In this document: positions 30,301-42,084 of the stretch, piece after piece
Position numbering within the stretch: the stretch's first letter is position 1
Layout: each line of letters begins with the position of its first letter
The notes under the pieces: model-generated
What the model was told of the DNA's origin: nothing
Databases searched by the model: none
What the model saw: only the letters and a program-made list of their open reading frames with translations
Assembly (NCBI RefSeq): GCF_024586455.1
Contig: NW_026089623.1
Location: 13,476,784-13,540,783, forward strand
Source: Bactrocera neohumeralis
Taxonomy: Eukaryota; Arthropoda; Insecta; Diptera; Tephritidae
Length of the DNA stretch: 64,000 nucleotides
Reading direction: 5' to 3'
Position numbers and translations under genes: made by a program

Positions 30301-31950
30301 AGCGAATACTGTTTTTATATCAGCTGAGCTTAGGAACCTTATAAGTAACAAGCGGAAGGTTCGGAAAATTTGGCAAACCAGTAGGTGTCCAATAGATAAA
30401 ACAAGGTACAATACAGCATCAAACCAATTTAAAAAACGATAACATGAAATAAGAAATGAAGCAACTGCAGAGTTTCTCAAAAGTCTGGATCCTAACGCGA
30501 AAGACTACGATAACAGCCTTTGGAGAGCTACCAAATATTTAAAGCGACCTACAAAGCGAAATGTTACCATACGTAATTATAACGGAGATTGGTGTAAAAC
30601 TGCCATGGATAAGGTTGAAGCATTTGCACAACGTTTCAACCAAATTCAAATCTTGCACCTGAAGATACTGAATTAATACAGTTCCTGGATGTACCTTGTC
30701 AAATGTGTCTTCCAATTCGTAAAATAACTGTTTCTGAAATTAAAGAAGAATTCGCCAAACTGAACCAAAAAAAATCACCAGGCTACGATAAAATTGACGG
30801 AAGAGTTACGAAAATACTCCCTCAAAAGAGTATTATATTTTTATGACTAATTTATAATGCAATTTTGAGGTTACATCACCTTCCTACACAATGGAAATGT
30901 GCGGAGGTTATAATGATTCCACAACCAAACAAACCCGAAAATATTTTGTCGTCCTACCGTCCTATTAGCTTGCTGGTGACATTATCTAAAGTGTTTGAAA
31001 GAATACTTATAAGTAGATTGTTACCAGTTTTGGATAAGTGCAATATAATACCGGAACATCAGTTTGGGTTAAGGAGATGTCATGGGACTCCAGAGCATAA
31101 TCATCGTATAGTGAATATAATTACAAATGGTTTCGAGAAAAAGCTGTATTTCTTCATATACAACAAGCATTTGACCGAGTCTGGCGTTCAGGCTTGTTAT
31201 ATAAACTGAAAAAACTACTTCCTGCTCCATTTTTTCTCTTATTGAAACCATATTTAAACAATGCCACTTTTATGTTCAAATGAAAGGAGAAACGTCCAAA
31301 CTATAAAGTATCCGTGCTGGTGTCCCACAGGGCAGTGTTCTGGGACCTGTCCTTTACACAATATTCACTGCTGATCTTCCTGTTGTCGGTGATATTCAAG
31401 TAGCCACTTACGCTGATGATACAGCTATAATTGCATCCAAAAATACTGCGGTAGAAGTAAGAAGTAACTCAAGTTATTCAAAATGAAATAATAGAAATTG
31501 AGCGATGGCTTAAGAAATGGAAAATAAAGGTTAATGCTGAGAAATTGAAACACGTCACATTTGCTCTGAGAAGAGGAGACTGTCCGCATGTATTTTTGAA
31601 TAAGACACAAATTCGACATAGTGATTCCGCAAATTATCTCGGACTCGATATAAATCGAAGAGTAACTTGGGAAGGCCACATTAAAAGCTTGAGCAAGACA
31701 CTCAATATAAAAACAAAAAAAAAAAAAAATGAATTGGCTTCTTGGGCGAAAATCACAGCTCAGTTTGGAGAACAAAGTTCGACTTTATAAGGCTATCTGG
31801 AAGCCTGTGTGCATAGACTTAGAAAACATTAACAAACTTGATTCATTTGAGGGCGAGACAGGGATCACAACTTTTTGTAAACCTAAATCGATGTATAAAG
31901 AAAAACATACCACTCAAAAGGTCACTTACAGAAAAATTGTTTTAAAATAA
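30230..31950 (+). pseudogene. Jockey-type LINE reverse transcriptase (copy B)
   Basis: This is the same protein as copy A, on the plus strand. EIKEEFAKLNQKKSPGYDKI lies at 30735-30795, then PTQWKCAEVIMIPQPNKPEN, SYRPISLLVTLSKVFERIL, EHQFGLRR at 31050, GVPQGSVLGP-like at 31318 and the catalytic box YADDTAI near 31407. The C-terminal part is LKHVTFALRRGDCPHVF (31545) followed by HSDSANYLGLDINRRVTW. An A-run at 31717 causes a frame change, as does a deletion near 31150. The copy is slightly better preserved than A but still dead. Confidence 0.85.
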
Positions 31951-32109
31951 TAGACCAACATATTATCACATAAAAACCACTGTGTTATATAACATATACC
32001 TTTATTATCAATACTCAAAAATATATTTACCGTTAGTTTTATTGGTGTTTAAAAAAATAGCTTTTATACAAACAGTGGTAAATTTCAAACATTCATTTTT
32101 TTATTTTTG

Positions 32110-32720
32110 GTCTGTTTCCAATGTAAATCAGACCGGTATCTTAACTTTTCTTATGAGATTTCGATCCACGACCAGCAAAACAGCTGTCACGTTAGATGGT
32201 AAAAGCATTACCGCAATGTTTTCATCATCTGATTGCAATTTGTCAATTGCCGTATGTGCAGTACATTTTCGAACCGGAAAATTTACCTGCTTAATAAACA
32301 ATGATGGAACCAGCGGAAGAATAGCTCCCAGACTTTTGCGAGTTATCAAATTCCAAGGGTTTTCAAACCCCTTGAAGCAACGGGGATTTGGTCAATGGTT
32401 TCAACTTATGGGAACCATCTGCTTACGTACACAACATAAATGTGATTATATCCTTAGCTATTTTTTTCGGCCAGCTGCCGTCTTTTCGTTTGACACGACA
32501 AATGTTTTAACGGGAGAAAACGACAAACTAATTGCGATTCATTATATAGTTGCATGTTCGAAATTTCCATTTCATTCATTTTTAAGTGGCGAATACTGTA
32601 TCGTTTCTTGAAATTTGCTAGCCATCCATCATTTGCATAAAATTGTTTTCCAGGATGCAATTTGGAAAATTCGAACTGGGCTCTTGACTTTAAAATTGCA
32701 CAATTACGATGCATTTGGCT
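32110..32720 (-). pseudogene. pogo/Tigger-type transposase remnant
   Basis: The minus strand from 32714 reads FSKLHPGKQFYANDGWLANF then KKRYSIRHLKMN, the CENP-B-like DNA-binding helix block of Tigger/jerky proteins, and continues to a LYNESQL segment. From 32349 to 32128 it reads CTAHTAIDKLQSDDENIAVM, then LLPSNVTAVLLVVDRNLIRK, which corresponds to the end of the DDE domain (APSH...LPPNVTSLIQPMDQ). The catalytic aspartate usually preceding the NAPAH-like motif is not evident. The middle is damaged and no terminal repeats were found. Confidence 0.75.
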
Positions 32721-34280
32721 TTAGAATCATTTATAGTTCCAACGTTGCCTCAAGAACGGGAAATTCTGACATATGTAAATTTTATTATTATTGGTTGCAG
32801 TTTGCCACTACCTCTAAAATTTTATAACGTTTTTTCTTTATTTTTAAGATGGCCGCCTTAGATACATTATAATCCAATGACAATCGATTTCCATGAATAC
32901 CTTCATCGATTTCTCATACAATTTCAGTTTTTTATGGAAATTTAATCTGATTTGCAATTTGCAAATTCATATTTTTCAACATTTAAAATTAATTCGGGGA
33001 ATACATAGCAATCGTTTTTCTTGCCAAACAAACGGTTGGGTTTGAGAAAATGAATAAGCTCAAAAAAGTTAAGCAAAAGTTAGCTTCTTAGAGCGCTACG
33101 TGGACGCTCAAAATCGGCCAACTTAGCCGAAGGTTTAAAGTTCTCGCGAGTTGTCTTTTGTGCGATTCTTTTGTATTTTAAATGCTATGTAAAATATTTA
33201 TGTACTTATTATATCAAAGTTTAAGCTAACGTTTTATCATTTGTAAATGTAGTAGTACCAAAAACTACAAACACAAATTTGATTTGTCAGGGATTTCCCT
33301 GATTTTGATCTTCGGCACTGATTCCCCGATTTTCGTGAAAATTCCCTGATTTTCGTGAAAAATGCACTGATTCCCTGGTTTCTTCCTGAATCGGGGTTTT
33401 TTTTTTATTATTATCTTTTTTGAGTGAGTGGAGTAACAAGCGTAACCACCTCTCAGTTGAGACCGTTAAGAACATTGTACTTGCTCGATATACATAGCTT
33501 CAAAGAAATGAATTGTAACGATTTTTACAAGTATTTGTCCAACGATAAAAATTTATTTTTATTAAAAATTGGAGCGTCCGAAAAATATGTGAAAAAAGAT
33601 GTTAATAAATGACGATTGTAGTAGCTTAGTGATAATTCTCATGAAGAGTCAGTATTACAAATACTGTTATTCAGATAATTTCAAGAATGTTTGCAATAAA
33701 AAACTAAAAATAGTATTCATTTTATATACCCCTAACTAAATCAAAAGATTGATCTAAGAAAAAAAAGACAATAAAAAACACCATGGAGTTGGGCGGTGGG
33801 GTAAAAGTTTATGACCAAATTCGATTAATTTCGGGGATATATATGACTGAGACCGATATGGTTACCCTATATACTATATATGTAGTAGATCTCGTAATTT
33901 CACTGGCACTAAATTATATTCATTCCATTGATTGATTATGCTACTTTTTACACTCTGGCAACATGTTACAGTAGAGTATAATACTCTACCGATACTGCAA
34001 AATTGGTCAAAAACTTCTAAAAGTGCAATAAATTGATAACTAAATATGACAAAAACCTAAAATTTTACACCTGAGATTATGTAAGAGCTTTATGGGAGTT
34101 GTGGTAAAAATTGTACAATGAGGGTGACACCTCCCGCTTTTAGGTAAAATCAGATATCTCGGTACCCGAACGACTGATTTCGGTCTACAACCACCCCTAC
34201 TTCTCATGTAGCACAATTTTAAATCCAATTTGATTCTTTCACTTTCCAGTACACAAATCAAAAAGTAATTTATATAACGG
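32721..34280. other. Unassigned DNA with an INE-1-like fragment
   Basis: No gene is recognised in 32721-33955. 33290-33400 has irregular repeats of TTCCCTGATTTTCGTGAAAA. From about 33957 to 34280 the sequence resembles the body of the INE-1-like family of 37-63 kb (GAGTATAATACTCTACC start, GGTGACACCTCCCGC, GGTCTACAACCACCCCTACT), plus orientation, truncated. Confidence 0.45.
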
Positions 34281-36436
34281 TATACAACTGTGCAGAGGAC
34301 GGGGTCATGTGTAGAAGTTCACGCAAGTGAGGAAAGTTTACTGACATTTACTACAGTGACCATATAAAGGAGCGAAAGTTTGGTATTGGATTCGTGGTGG
34401 GAGAGAAACTCCGTCGCCATTCACTTGCGAGAGGCCAGAAACGATTCTTTTACATATGGCTCAAGCAGCTCACGACTTCTGACCTTTGACCAAGTATCCT
34501 CTGGGTAGCCTAAGAACATCCGTTTGAAGGCGAGCTAAAGTGAGAAGGCGAAACATTCCCTCCGCAGGGTTGGGTTGTGCGCTGGGTTTGGAACCCGCCA
34601 TGTAAAAAATCATACCAATGAAAGGAAACAACAAGCCTCGGATGTGTGACCCCCCTTTTGATGACGACTATGGTAAACGAAATAAGGACTAAGAATTGAG
34701 GGCGTGCACCTGGAATGCCGGATTAATTAATTGAGAAGGTCCTGCTGCCCAACTGGTTGATGTCCTCGTTAAATTAAAGGCTGACATCACCGCCCTCCAA
34801 GAAATGCGATAGACGGGACAAGGACAGAGACGAGTAAGTCCATGTGACATTTACTACAGTGGCCATATAAAGGATCGCAAGTTTGGTGTTGGATTTTTGG
34901 TGGGAGAGAAACTCCGTCGCCGAGTACTATCATTCACTACGGTGAATGTACGTCTAGCCACAATCCGCATCAAAGCGAGGTTCTTCAACATATCGCTGAT
35001 TTGCGCCCACGCCCCGACGGAAGAGAAGGACGATGTGACCAAAGATGCCTTCTATGAGCGCTGGGAGCACACCTATGAGAGCTGCCCCCGCCACGTTGTC
35101 AAAATCGTGCTTGGCGACTTCAACGCCAGGGTGGGCAAAGAAAGTATCTTTGGCACGACGGTCGGTAAATTCAGCCTCCACGATCACGTCTCCAGTGTTT
35201 TAGATGTGCGTGCGCTCCGAGGTCTTAACATCGACTCGGACCACTATCTTGTTGAAGCCAAGATTCGCACCCACCTCTGTGCAGCAAAACACGCACGCCA
35301 ACAAACGCAAGGAAGGTTCGACGTCCAGAAGCTGCAATCACAACAGATAGCCGAACGATTTTCTACTCGATTTGCACTCCTGCTCTCTCAGAGCACTCGT
35401 CAACAACTCGGTATAAGGGAACTGTGGGACGGCATTTCAAACTCCTTACATACAACTGCATCCGAAACCATTGTTTTTCGGAAAATGCAAAAGAAAAGCT
35501 GGTACAACGGGGAGTGCCGTGTTGCAGCGGAGAAGAAACAGACTGCCTACCTCGCAACGTTATGATCGACCACAACACGGGCGGGATGGGATAGATACCG
35601 AGAGTTGAAGAGGGAAGCGAGACGCATTTGCAGAAAGAAAAAGAAAGAGGCCGAAATGCGTGACTATGAAGAGCTCGATAAGCTGGTCGACAGGGGTAAT
35701 GCTCGAAAATTCTACGAAAAGATGCGGCGGCTAATTGAAGGTTTCAAGACCGGAGCATACTCTTGTAGAACCCGCAAAGGTGATCTAGTGACCGATGCCC
35801 GGAGCATATTTAAATTATGCTGGGAACACTTCTCCACCCTGATGAATGGCAGTGAACGCACAACGCCAGGAGAAAGCGAACCCGATTCCCCAATCGATGA
35901 CGATGGAGCAGACGTTCCATTACCCGACCATGAAGAAGTTCGAATAGCAATTGCCCGCCTGAAGAACAACAAAGCGGCAGGGGCGATGGATTGCCGGCCG
36001 AGCTATTCAAACATGGCGGCGAAGAACTGATAAGGAGCATGCATCAGCTTCTTTGTAAAATATGTTCGGAAGAAAGCATGCCCAACGATTGGAATTAAGT
36101 GTGCTATGCATAATCCACAAAAAGGGGACCCCACAATCTGCGCGTACTAACGTGGGATAAGCCTCCTTAACATTGCGTATAAAGTTTTATTGAGCGTATT
36201 GTGTGAAAGATTAAGGCCCACCGTCAACAAACTGATTGGAACTTATCAGTGTGGCTTAAGACCTGGCAAATCAACAACCGACCAGATATTCACCACGCGC
36301 CGTGAAAGGAGAATCGACACACACCACCCCTTTGTCGATTTCAAAGCTGCTTTCGACAGCGCGAAAAGGAGCTGCCTCTATGCCGCGATGTCTGAATTTG
36401 GACAATATGACCTAGCCAGCGTAGCCGCTGTCTTCT
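34281..36436 (+). pseudogene. LINE with endonuclease and reverse transcriptase, copy 2 (5' two-thirds)
   Basis: This is the best-preserved copy of the family. The endonuclease part (34897-35200) has ISLICAHAPTEEKDDVTKDA and KIVLGDFNARVGKE, where GDFNA carries a catalytic aspartate/asparagine of AP-type endonucleases. Next comes ALRGLNIDSDHYLVEAKI, with the SDH motif. Linker ELDKLVDRGNARKFYEKMRR lies near 35670. The reverse transcriptase begins with EEVRIAIARLKNNKAAGAMD (35935), followed by LIGTYQCGLRPGKSTTDQ (36226-36280) and FVDFKAAFDSAKRS. It ends in MSEFGQ. The following 3' third is not here but lies inverted just downstream (36440-37050). Confidence 0.85.
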
Positions 36437-36439
36437 AAT

Positions 36440-37050
36440 TCGCTGAACTATGTCAATGTCGTCATATATCTCATACAGCTCATCGTTCCAAAGAATGCGA
36501 TATTCGCCGTGGCCAACGCGCAAAGGACCATAAATCTTTCGCAAAACTTTTCTCTCGCAACGTCGACGTCGTCAGTTGTTGTCATCGTCCAAGCCTATGC
36601 ACCATATAGCAGGACGGGAATTATGAGTGAGGACTCTGCTTCTCAATTGCCTACTCAGTCCGAAGTAGCACCTGTTGGCAAGAGTTATGCTGCGTTGGAT
36701 TTCCAGGCTGACATTGTTGGTGGTGTTTACGCTGGTTCCAAGATGGACGAAATTATCTACGGCTTCAAAGTTATGACTGTCAACAGTGACGTGAGAGCCA
36801 AGTCGCGAGTGTGACGACTGTGTGTTTGATGACAGGAGATATTTCGTCTTGCCCTCGTTCACTACCAGACCCATTTCTTTTGCTTCCTTGTCCAGTCTGG
36901 AGAAAGCAGAACTAACGGCGCGGGTGTTGAGGCCGATGATATCAATATCACCGGCATACGTCAGCGGCTGTACACTCTTATAAAAGATTGTACCTGCTCT
37001 ATTAAGTTCTGCAGCTCGAATTATTTTCTCCAGCAGCAGATTGAAGAAGT
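36440..37050 (-). pseudogene. LINE copy 2, 3' third of the reverse transcriptase, inverted
   Basis: On the minus strand from 37050: DFFNLLLEKIIRAAELNRAG, then IFYKSVQPLTYAGDIDIIGL, where the catalytic box is altered (YAGD for YADD). KEMGLVVNEGKTKYLL, SRLGSHVTVDSHNFEAVDNF and KVLRKIYGPLRVGHGEYRIL follow, ending in RLRWLGHIV. These parts normally continue the plus-strand copy ending at 36436. About 60 residues between MSEFG and DFFNLL are missing at the rearrangement. Confidence 0.82.
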
Positions 37051-37479
37051 CAGTTTTTAATTTTTTCCGAATTACAATTTATTAATTTACACTTTTATAT
37101 TTTTTCATAAACGGTATTCTTTGGGAGAGTAAGAAATAGCCGTTTTGTACTAGGCGACCTTAACATACATCTAGGGGATTCAAAATTAATCAAATGAATA
37201 GCACTAATCGGGTATTTTAATTAGAAAGCGATTTAATTGAACCGAATTCCTTTCGATCGAATGATTAATTAAGGAATGAATTACACAATTTTCTTTAACG
37301 CAAAATCAAGTATCAACTAATAAGGAAGGACTAAGGGGGCTTAGGGAAATGTTGACCCTATTCAACATATTTTTGATAGACAGAAATACTATTACCATGA
37401 AAGGATTCTCTCTGAATTTCATGAAAAGGATTCGTCTGAATTTCGTCTCATACATTGTGCGATATTTTCGGTCAAAGGT

Positions 37480-38175
37480 GAACTATAGATACTGAAGTTC
37501 ACATATTTGGTACCTAGGGGCTTGAACAGTTTCGGTTTAAATTTGTGCAAGTTTTGGTCAAAATGTGGCGTATTATAAAGGAATTATGGTGCAAAATTGT
37601 ATCCTGTTATATATATTAATTGCTTCTTTATTGGTGTACTGGAAATTGAATTCAAATTGAATTTAAAATTGTATTTTATATGAATTAGGCGTGGTTTTAG
37701 TCCGATTTCGCCTACTTTCGCATTGTGACATAGGAAAATGAGAAATATAATAGGTACTTAATTTATTAGAAATCGATAGTTCTTATAGTAGTACCGTGGG
37801 GAGTGACCGGAATTATCGTCCGATTTTCATTTTCACACTGCGATAGAAGTTGTTGTAATATTTGAACTGGATAATTTTGTTATTGTAGCTTTAGTGGTTT
37901 AGTAGATATACATATTTATACAAGTAGTATTATACTTATTAGAGGACAAAATTCGTTGCACGCAGGTGACCCTTGCTGGTGCTTACATAGTTGTGGCACT
38001 TTATAGGTTTTCGGTTAATGGAAGGACGGGCGGACAGATTTCAACTTATTACGTCATCCTTATCATTTTTATATACATAACCCTATATATCTATTTCGAT
38101 TAGTTTTAGGTGATAAATTCAACCGTTAGGTGATCAAAACTATAATACTCTGTAGCAACTGGTTGCAAGAGTATA
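37480..38175 (-). mobile_element. INE-1-like element (TACTCTG-end subfamily), minus orientation
   Basis: The right edge is ACTATAATACTCTGTAGCAA CTGGTTGCAAGAGTATAAAA, the inverted start of this subfamily. Inside are TTTTCGGTTAATGG, GGCGTGGTTTTAGTCCGATT and CATTTTCACACTGCGATAGA, motifs shared with the other copies. The left part is diverged and no end hairpin is seen. Confidence 0.6.
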
Positions 38176-38282
38176 AAAATATCGAAAGGCCAAGTCATTA
38201 ACGAGGCGCGCCACTTTATTCTTTGACATTTAGTTCAGACAGATTCTGCTATCTAGGATACACTATGCTAATTGAAGGAAAA

Positions 38283-38932
38283 GCGAATGTTTGTTGCTAC
38301 AGAGTATTATAGTTTTGTTCACCTAACGGTTGTATGTATCACCTAAAACCAATCGAGATAGATATAGGGTTATATATGTATGTACATATATAAATGCTAA
38401 GAAAAGTTGAAATCCGGTTGACTCTCTGTCTGTCCGTCCGTGCTACCTGTAACTTGAGTAAAAATTGAGATATCTTTATGAAACTTTGTATGCAGGTTCC
38501 TTAGTACAAAAAAAATCGAGTTCGTAGATGGGCGTAATCGCCCACAATGTTTAATGTGAATATCTCCTAAACCACTAAAGCTACAACAACCAAATCCACC
38601 CAGCACGAATAATAAAACAACAATATCGGTCAATTTTTGAGTTATCTCAATGAAAATCTCAGAACGTATTTTCTTCATACCGGTATACCAAGATAACCGG
38701 TATACCAAGATTTTCAAACATCCGGCTGATTTTGTATAATGTCTATGTATATTGATTTTAGTTTTTCTAACAAATCGTATGCCGAATATACTTGTATATG
38801 TAGGTCAGTGTATAAGTTGTATATGGTGACGTTTTACATCGTAAGGTGTTTCCCTGGCTTTGCTTCCTGCAAGTTACAAGAGTGTAAAATGTTCGGTTGC
38901 ACCCGAACTTAAGCCTTTTTAACTTGTTACAG
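38283..38932 (+). mobile_element. INE-1-like element (TACTCTG-end subfamily), plus orientation
   Basis: It starts GTTGCTACAGAGTATTATAG TTTTGTTCACCTAACGGTTG. It carries a CTGTCTGTCCGTCCG tract (38427) and ACTTGAGTAAAAATTGAGAT. It ends with AAATGTTCGGTTGCACCCGA (hairpin, about 38886-38910) before CTTTTTAACTTGTTA. With 37480-38175 it forms an inverted pair 107 bp apart, just downstream of the last visible exon of the host gene. Confidence 0.75.
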
Positions 38933-39062
38933 ACTATTTTTTAAAAGGATAAACTATTTTAAGCGCGCCTCGGAAACTGAAACATGATTTGACTCGACTT
39001 TGACAATAATATATATACATTACTTATATGAATACTAATTTATATCATAACACTCCACTTAC

Positions 39063-41028
39063 CTCGAAAGCTGTTGTAAGCAAAAAACATGTTTTGCCTG
39101 TGGTCGTTATCAAATTACCATTGAATACATTTTCCTCTAAATGCAATTTTCCAGTAACATTTAGATTTTTTTTCAATGGTAGTTCCAAAATTATATTTAA
39201 ATAATATTCAGGCGATTTTACTAAGTCCGTGATTTGATTGTAATTAACTTCAATACCGGCTTCGTTCGTAAAATTTTCCGCGTTGTGGACACTACAGTAC
39301 AGTTTTTCATGGAATTGCCGAAAGTCTGTGTCAACCTTGTGTTCCGTTATCAATTTTATTTTTTTTATACTTTTAAAAGGTGTTACCAAATTCAGTACAT
39401 TAATTATGTGTAAATAATCTGGAAAATATAGATTATTTTGTATATCTATAAAGCCTTGTGGAAGTTTAATGTTCCCATTGATAAAATAATAGTCTAATAT
39501 TTCTTCAATATCCAGAATGCCTTCAACCGCAGGCCAGAAGAGTAAATCGATGAGAAAGTCTATGTTATAAGAAAAAAATTCTTCGTATTCGAAATTTTCA
39601 ATATTACTGTATTCTTTCTGGTCAATTTTCGGAGGTTTGAAATTTTCGTCAAATCTTGTTTCGAGATCAACAATTTCGGTATCTAATTGTTTTAAAATAA
39701 CCGATTTAGGTTTTCCATTTATTTTTATACCACACTCATATCGTGAAAGTCTTGAATGTAAATGTAGTGCAAATGAATCCGCTTTTAAAAACTTAACGAC
39801 AAAACCGTTTTCTTCAAAGTCTTTAAGAGGAGTATATACTTTGCAAGAATATTCAAAATCTGTTAAATCGTTCATGTAGGAAACTCCCATGAAACCAATC
39901 GTAATATTATTCCATATACCTCGCATATCTACAGCATCTTCTTTAAGTTTCGCGTATAAGGCAGCATGTTTTACATTTTCAATGGGTGTTGCTACACTAA
40001 ACTTAACATCAAAATTAGCAAGAGATTTAATATCAAGTAATACCTCAATTCCAAGAGCTGTGGATGGCGTACGAATTTCTGCAACAACGTTGCGTTTTTT
40101 TTCTATTACACCAAATCGACCTTTTATATAGCGATATTCGTTTAATGGAGTTGTTATATTAATAGTAATCATATTTTCATTAAATTTATTAACATAACCA
40201 TTCATAGTTAAAGAGATTTCTCGTAAATTATATGTTATTGAAGCTGCTCCGATTAAATTTCTTTTGTTATGAAGGCTCCATTTTGTAACTAAACCGCCTT
40301 TCCAGAACTCTTTATGCGGACTGATTACAAAAATTGTACCACTGATGTTTTGGTAGTGAAGGCCTTTTCTGAACTCCCATTTTGAATACCAACAATATGT
40401 TTTAGTATCATTTGCGCTACTGTAATGCAAACTTAAATCTGTATCTATTTTGCTTCCATCATACAAATGAAGTATTTTTAAGCTTATCGATGGCACTTCT
40501 ATAAGCGAACTATTTAAGCCAAAACCAATATCAATATTTTTCAGAACTTCTTGCATTTTTACATCATATTTGTAAACAAGTTCAATGTGCTCATTTCCAC
40601 CCCACATTATCGATGTATTGGCTAATAATAGACTGTAAAAATTGTATAAACTTGCATCGAAGGTGCTTACATTCCAACCATTGAAAGGTGTGTGAACCTC
40701 AGCATGAAGCCAATTACTTTTATTTTGTCCAGACCAAAGGCCGAGACTGTATTTTAAATTAATTGCTTTATTGATATCCCACGAAGTATAAAAATGTCCA
40801 TAATATTCCGGCCACCGGGTTTGGGTATTATAAAGGCATGTTATTGTGCGTCCAGGATATGTTACTAAGATTTGACCATTACGTTCATTAATAGAGGGCG
40901 TTTTGTTTTCCAAAAAAAGTAATATTCGTTGCGAAGGATCACGATTTATGTCCCAGTTTAGTTCAAACGATATTTCCCTGTGTTCATCTAAATTCAGTAC
41001 GCTAGATTTTATACGAATGTCACGCAAT
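39063..41028 (-). CDS. Exon of a very large lipid-transfer protein (apolipophorin / Apoltp-like)
   Basis: A single open exon of about 655 residues, free of stops, in a TE desert. It begins after an acceptor TTTTTTTGTAG (AG at 41030-41029) and ends GAG at 39063, before the donor GTAAGT (39062-39057), phase 0. It has no enzyme motif. It is beta-strand-rich with recurring TP-x-hydrophobic turns (TPFNGWNVST, TPLNEYRYIK, TPSTALGIEV, TPIENVKHAA, TPLKDFEENG, TPFKSIKKIK) spaced mostly 40-90 residues, and many N-glycosylation sites. This is the look of the C-terminal amphipathic beta-sheet region of large lipid transfer proteins that load lipid onto circulating lipoprotein. The Apoltp-type assignment is by resemblance; other family members, such as a vitellogenin-like protein, are possible. 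Confidence 0.72.
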
Positions 41029-41479
41029 CTACAAAAAAATATAACAATTGTATAGAAATCATATGGCTAAAACAAAAGAAGGAAATAAATGCATAAATTA
41101 CCAACAATTTTTAGAACTAGTGAAAAATCAACGCAAATTGTTAAAATCTACAGCTTTGCTAAACTTACTAATTTTATGTTATAAGCTAACGTATTACATG
41201 AGCAAATTTTTTGTCCTGACTGAGATATTGCGCCGAAAGCAAAAAATCTCTATTCCTCTATAAGAGTACTAACCTTAAATAGGATACTGTCCCAGTTTTA
41301 TTATTCCAAACAACCCATCGTAATTTGTTGGTCTCAACGCTCGCCTGCTATTTTTGATTTAGCAAGTCTTTTTGACATTTATGTACGCAGAATTATTATT
41401 ATCGACTATCGCATAAATGGTAATCAATATACAATTGTGCACTATTGAATCGATTGAACGTCAAATGCCCTCAGTTAGC

Positions 41480-41632
41480 TATAGGCGTGATTGTAGTCTG
41501 ATTTTGCACATTTTTACAGTGTGACAATGTACATATCTCTATCTATCTCTCTTAGTTTTAGGTAATACGTGCAACCTTTAAAAACGATGAATAAAACTAC
41601 ATATTATACTCTGTGGCAACAAAAGTATAAAA
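41480..41632 (-). mobile_element. INE-1-like fragment
   Basis: GGCGTGATTGTAGTCTGATT, TTTTACAGTGTGAC and ACATATTATACTCTGTGGCA ACAAAAGTATAAAAG are the inverted end and body motifs of the TACTCTG-end subfamily. It is truncated and internally deleted. Confidence 0.55.
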
Positions 41633-41875
41633 GACACATCTACTTGGACAACCCTTTACATAGTGACATAAACATAATAACATAATTAAAGTAATTTTAA
41701 GTATACCTAGCTGTAAGTGAAGGTTTCATATTATTTTTATACTCACGCATTTCGCACATATGTAGTATGGTATAACAACAAAATAATATAATACTTCAAA
41801 CACATTAATAATGCACTGGTAGCCTATAAAGTAACCAGGTAATCCTCGTAAGTCCTACTTGCTTGCATACATATA

Positions 41876-42037
41876 TGCGATTATGCGAAACGGGAGAAAT
41901 TAGCAAAGCTAGAACAAGAAGCAATGGAAAAAGAGGATCCGGGACCGGAATACTGGCGGCCATACCGGCCAACGAGTTAAAACACTCGTTCGACATGCTT
42001 TTGGACCGTGCAAAAAGCTGTATTGAAGCAGAATAAA
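41876..42037 (+). other. Small unexplained open frame (53 residues)
   Basis: ATG at 41876 opens a frame ending ILAAIPANELKHSFDMLLDR AKSCIEAE, followed by two AATAAAA signals. A second frame of the same DNA (KLEQEAMEKEDPGPEYWRPY) is also open. The region looks like the 3' end of a retrocopied or element-derived coding sequence. I do not recognise the family. Confidence 0.25.
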
Positions 42038-42084
42038 ATGAATAAAATAGTTTGATTTTGCCGAAAAAATTATTTGTTCTGTCG

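Larger units (their letters stand above)
28807..32107 (+). repeat. Inverted-duplication block B (counterpart of 12255-14691)
   Basis: This block is the reverse complement of block A, with three differences: an INE-1-like element inserted at 28911-29819, a fold-back around 29968-30300, and the absence of A's private 150 bp. Its left limit is AATTGCCATCAAAGCC (28812). Its right limit is the CCAAAAATAAAAA-type sequence near 32107, directly beside a Tigger remnant. Confidence 0.75.

Noticed and set aside
31982..32611. 209-residue plus-strand open frame
   Set aside because: It lies antisense to a clear pogo/Tigger remnant and begins in the LINE block; the length is a by-product of that coding sequence.
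34281..37050. Twin-priming explanation for the inverted LINE
   Set aside because: Twin priming yields an inverted 5' segment followed by a direct 3' segment; here the 3' part is inverted after a direct 5' part.
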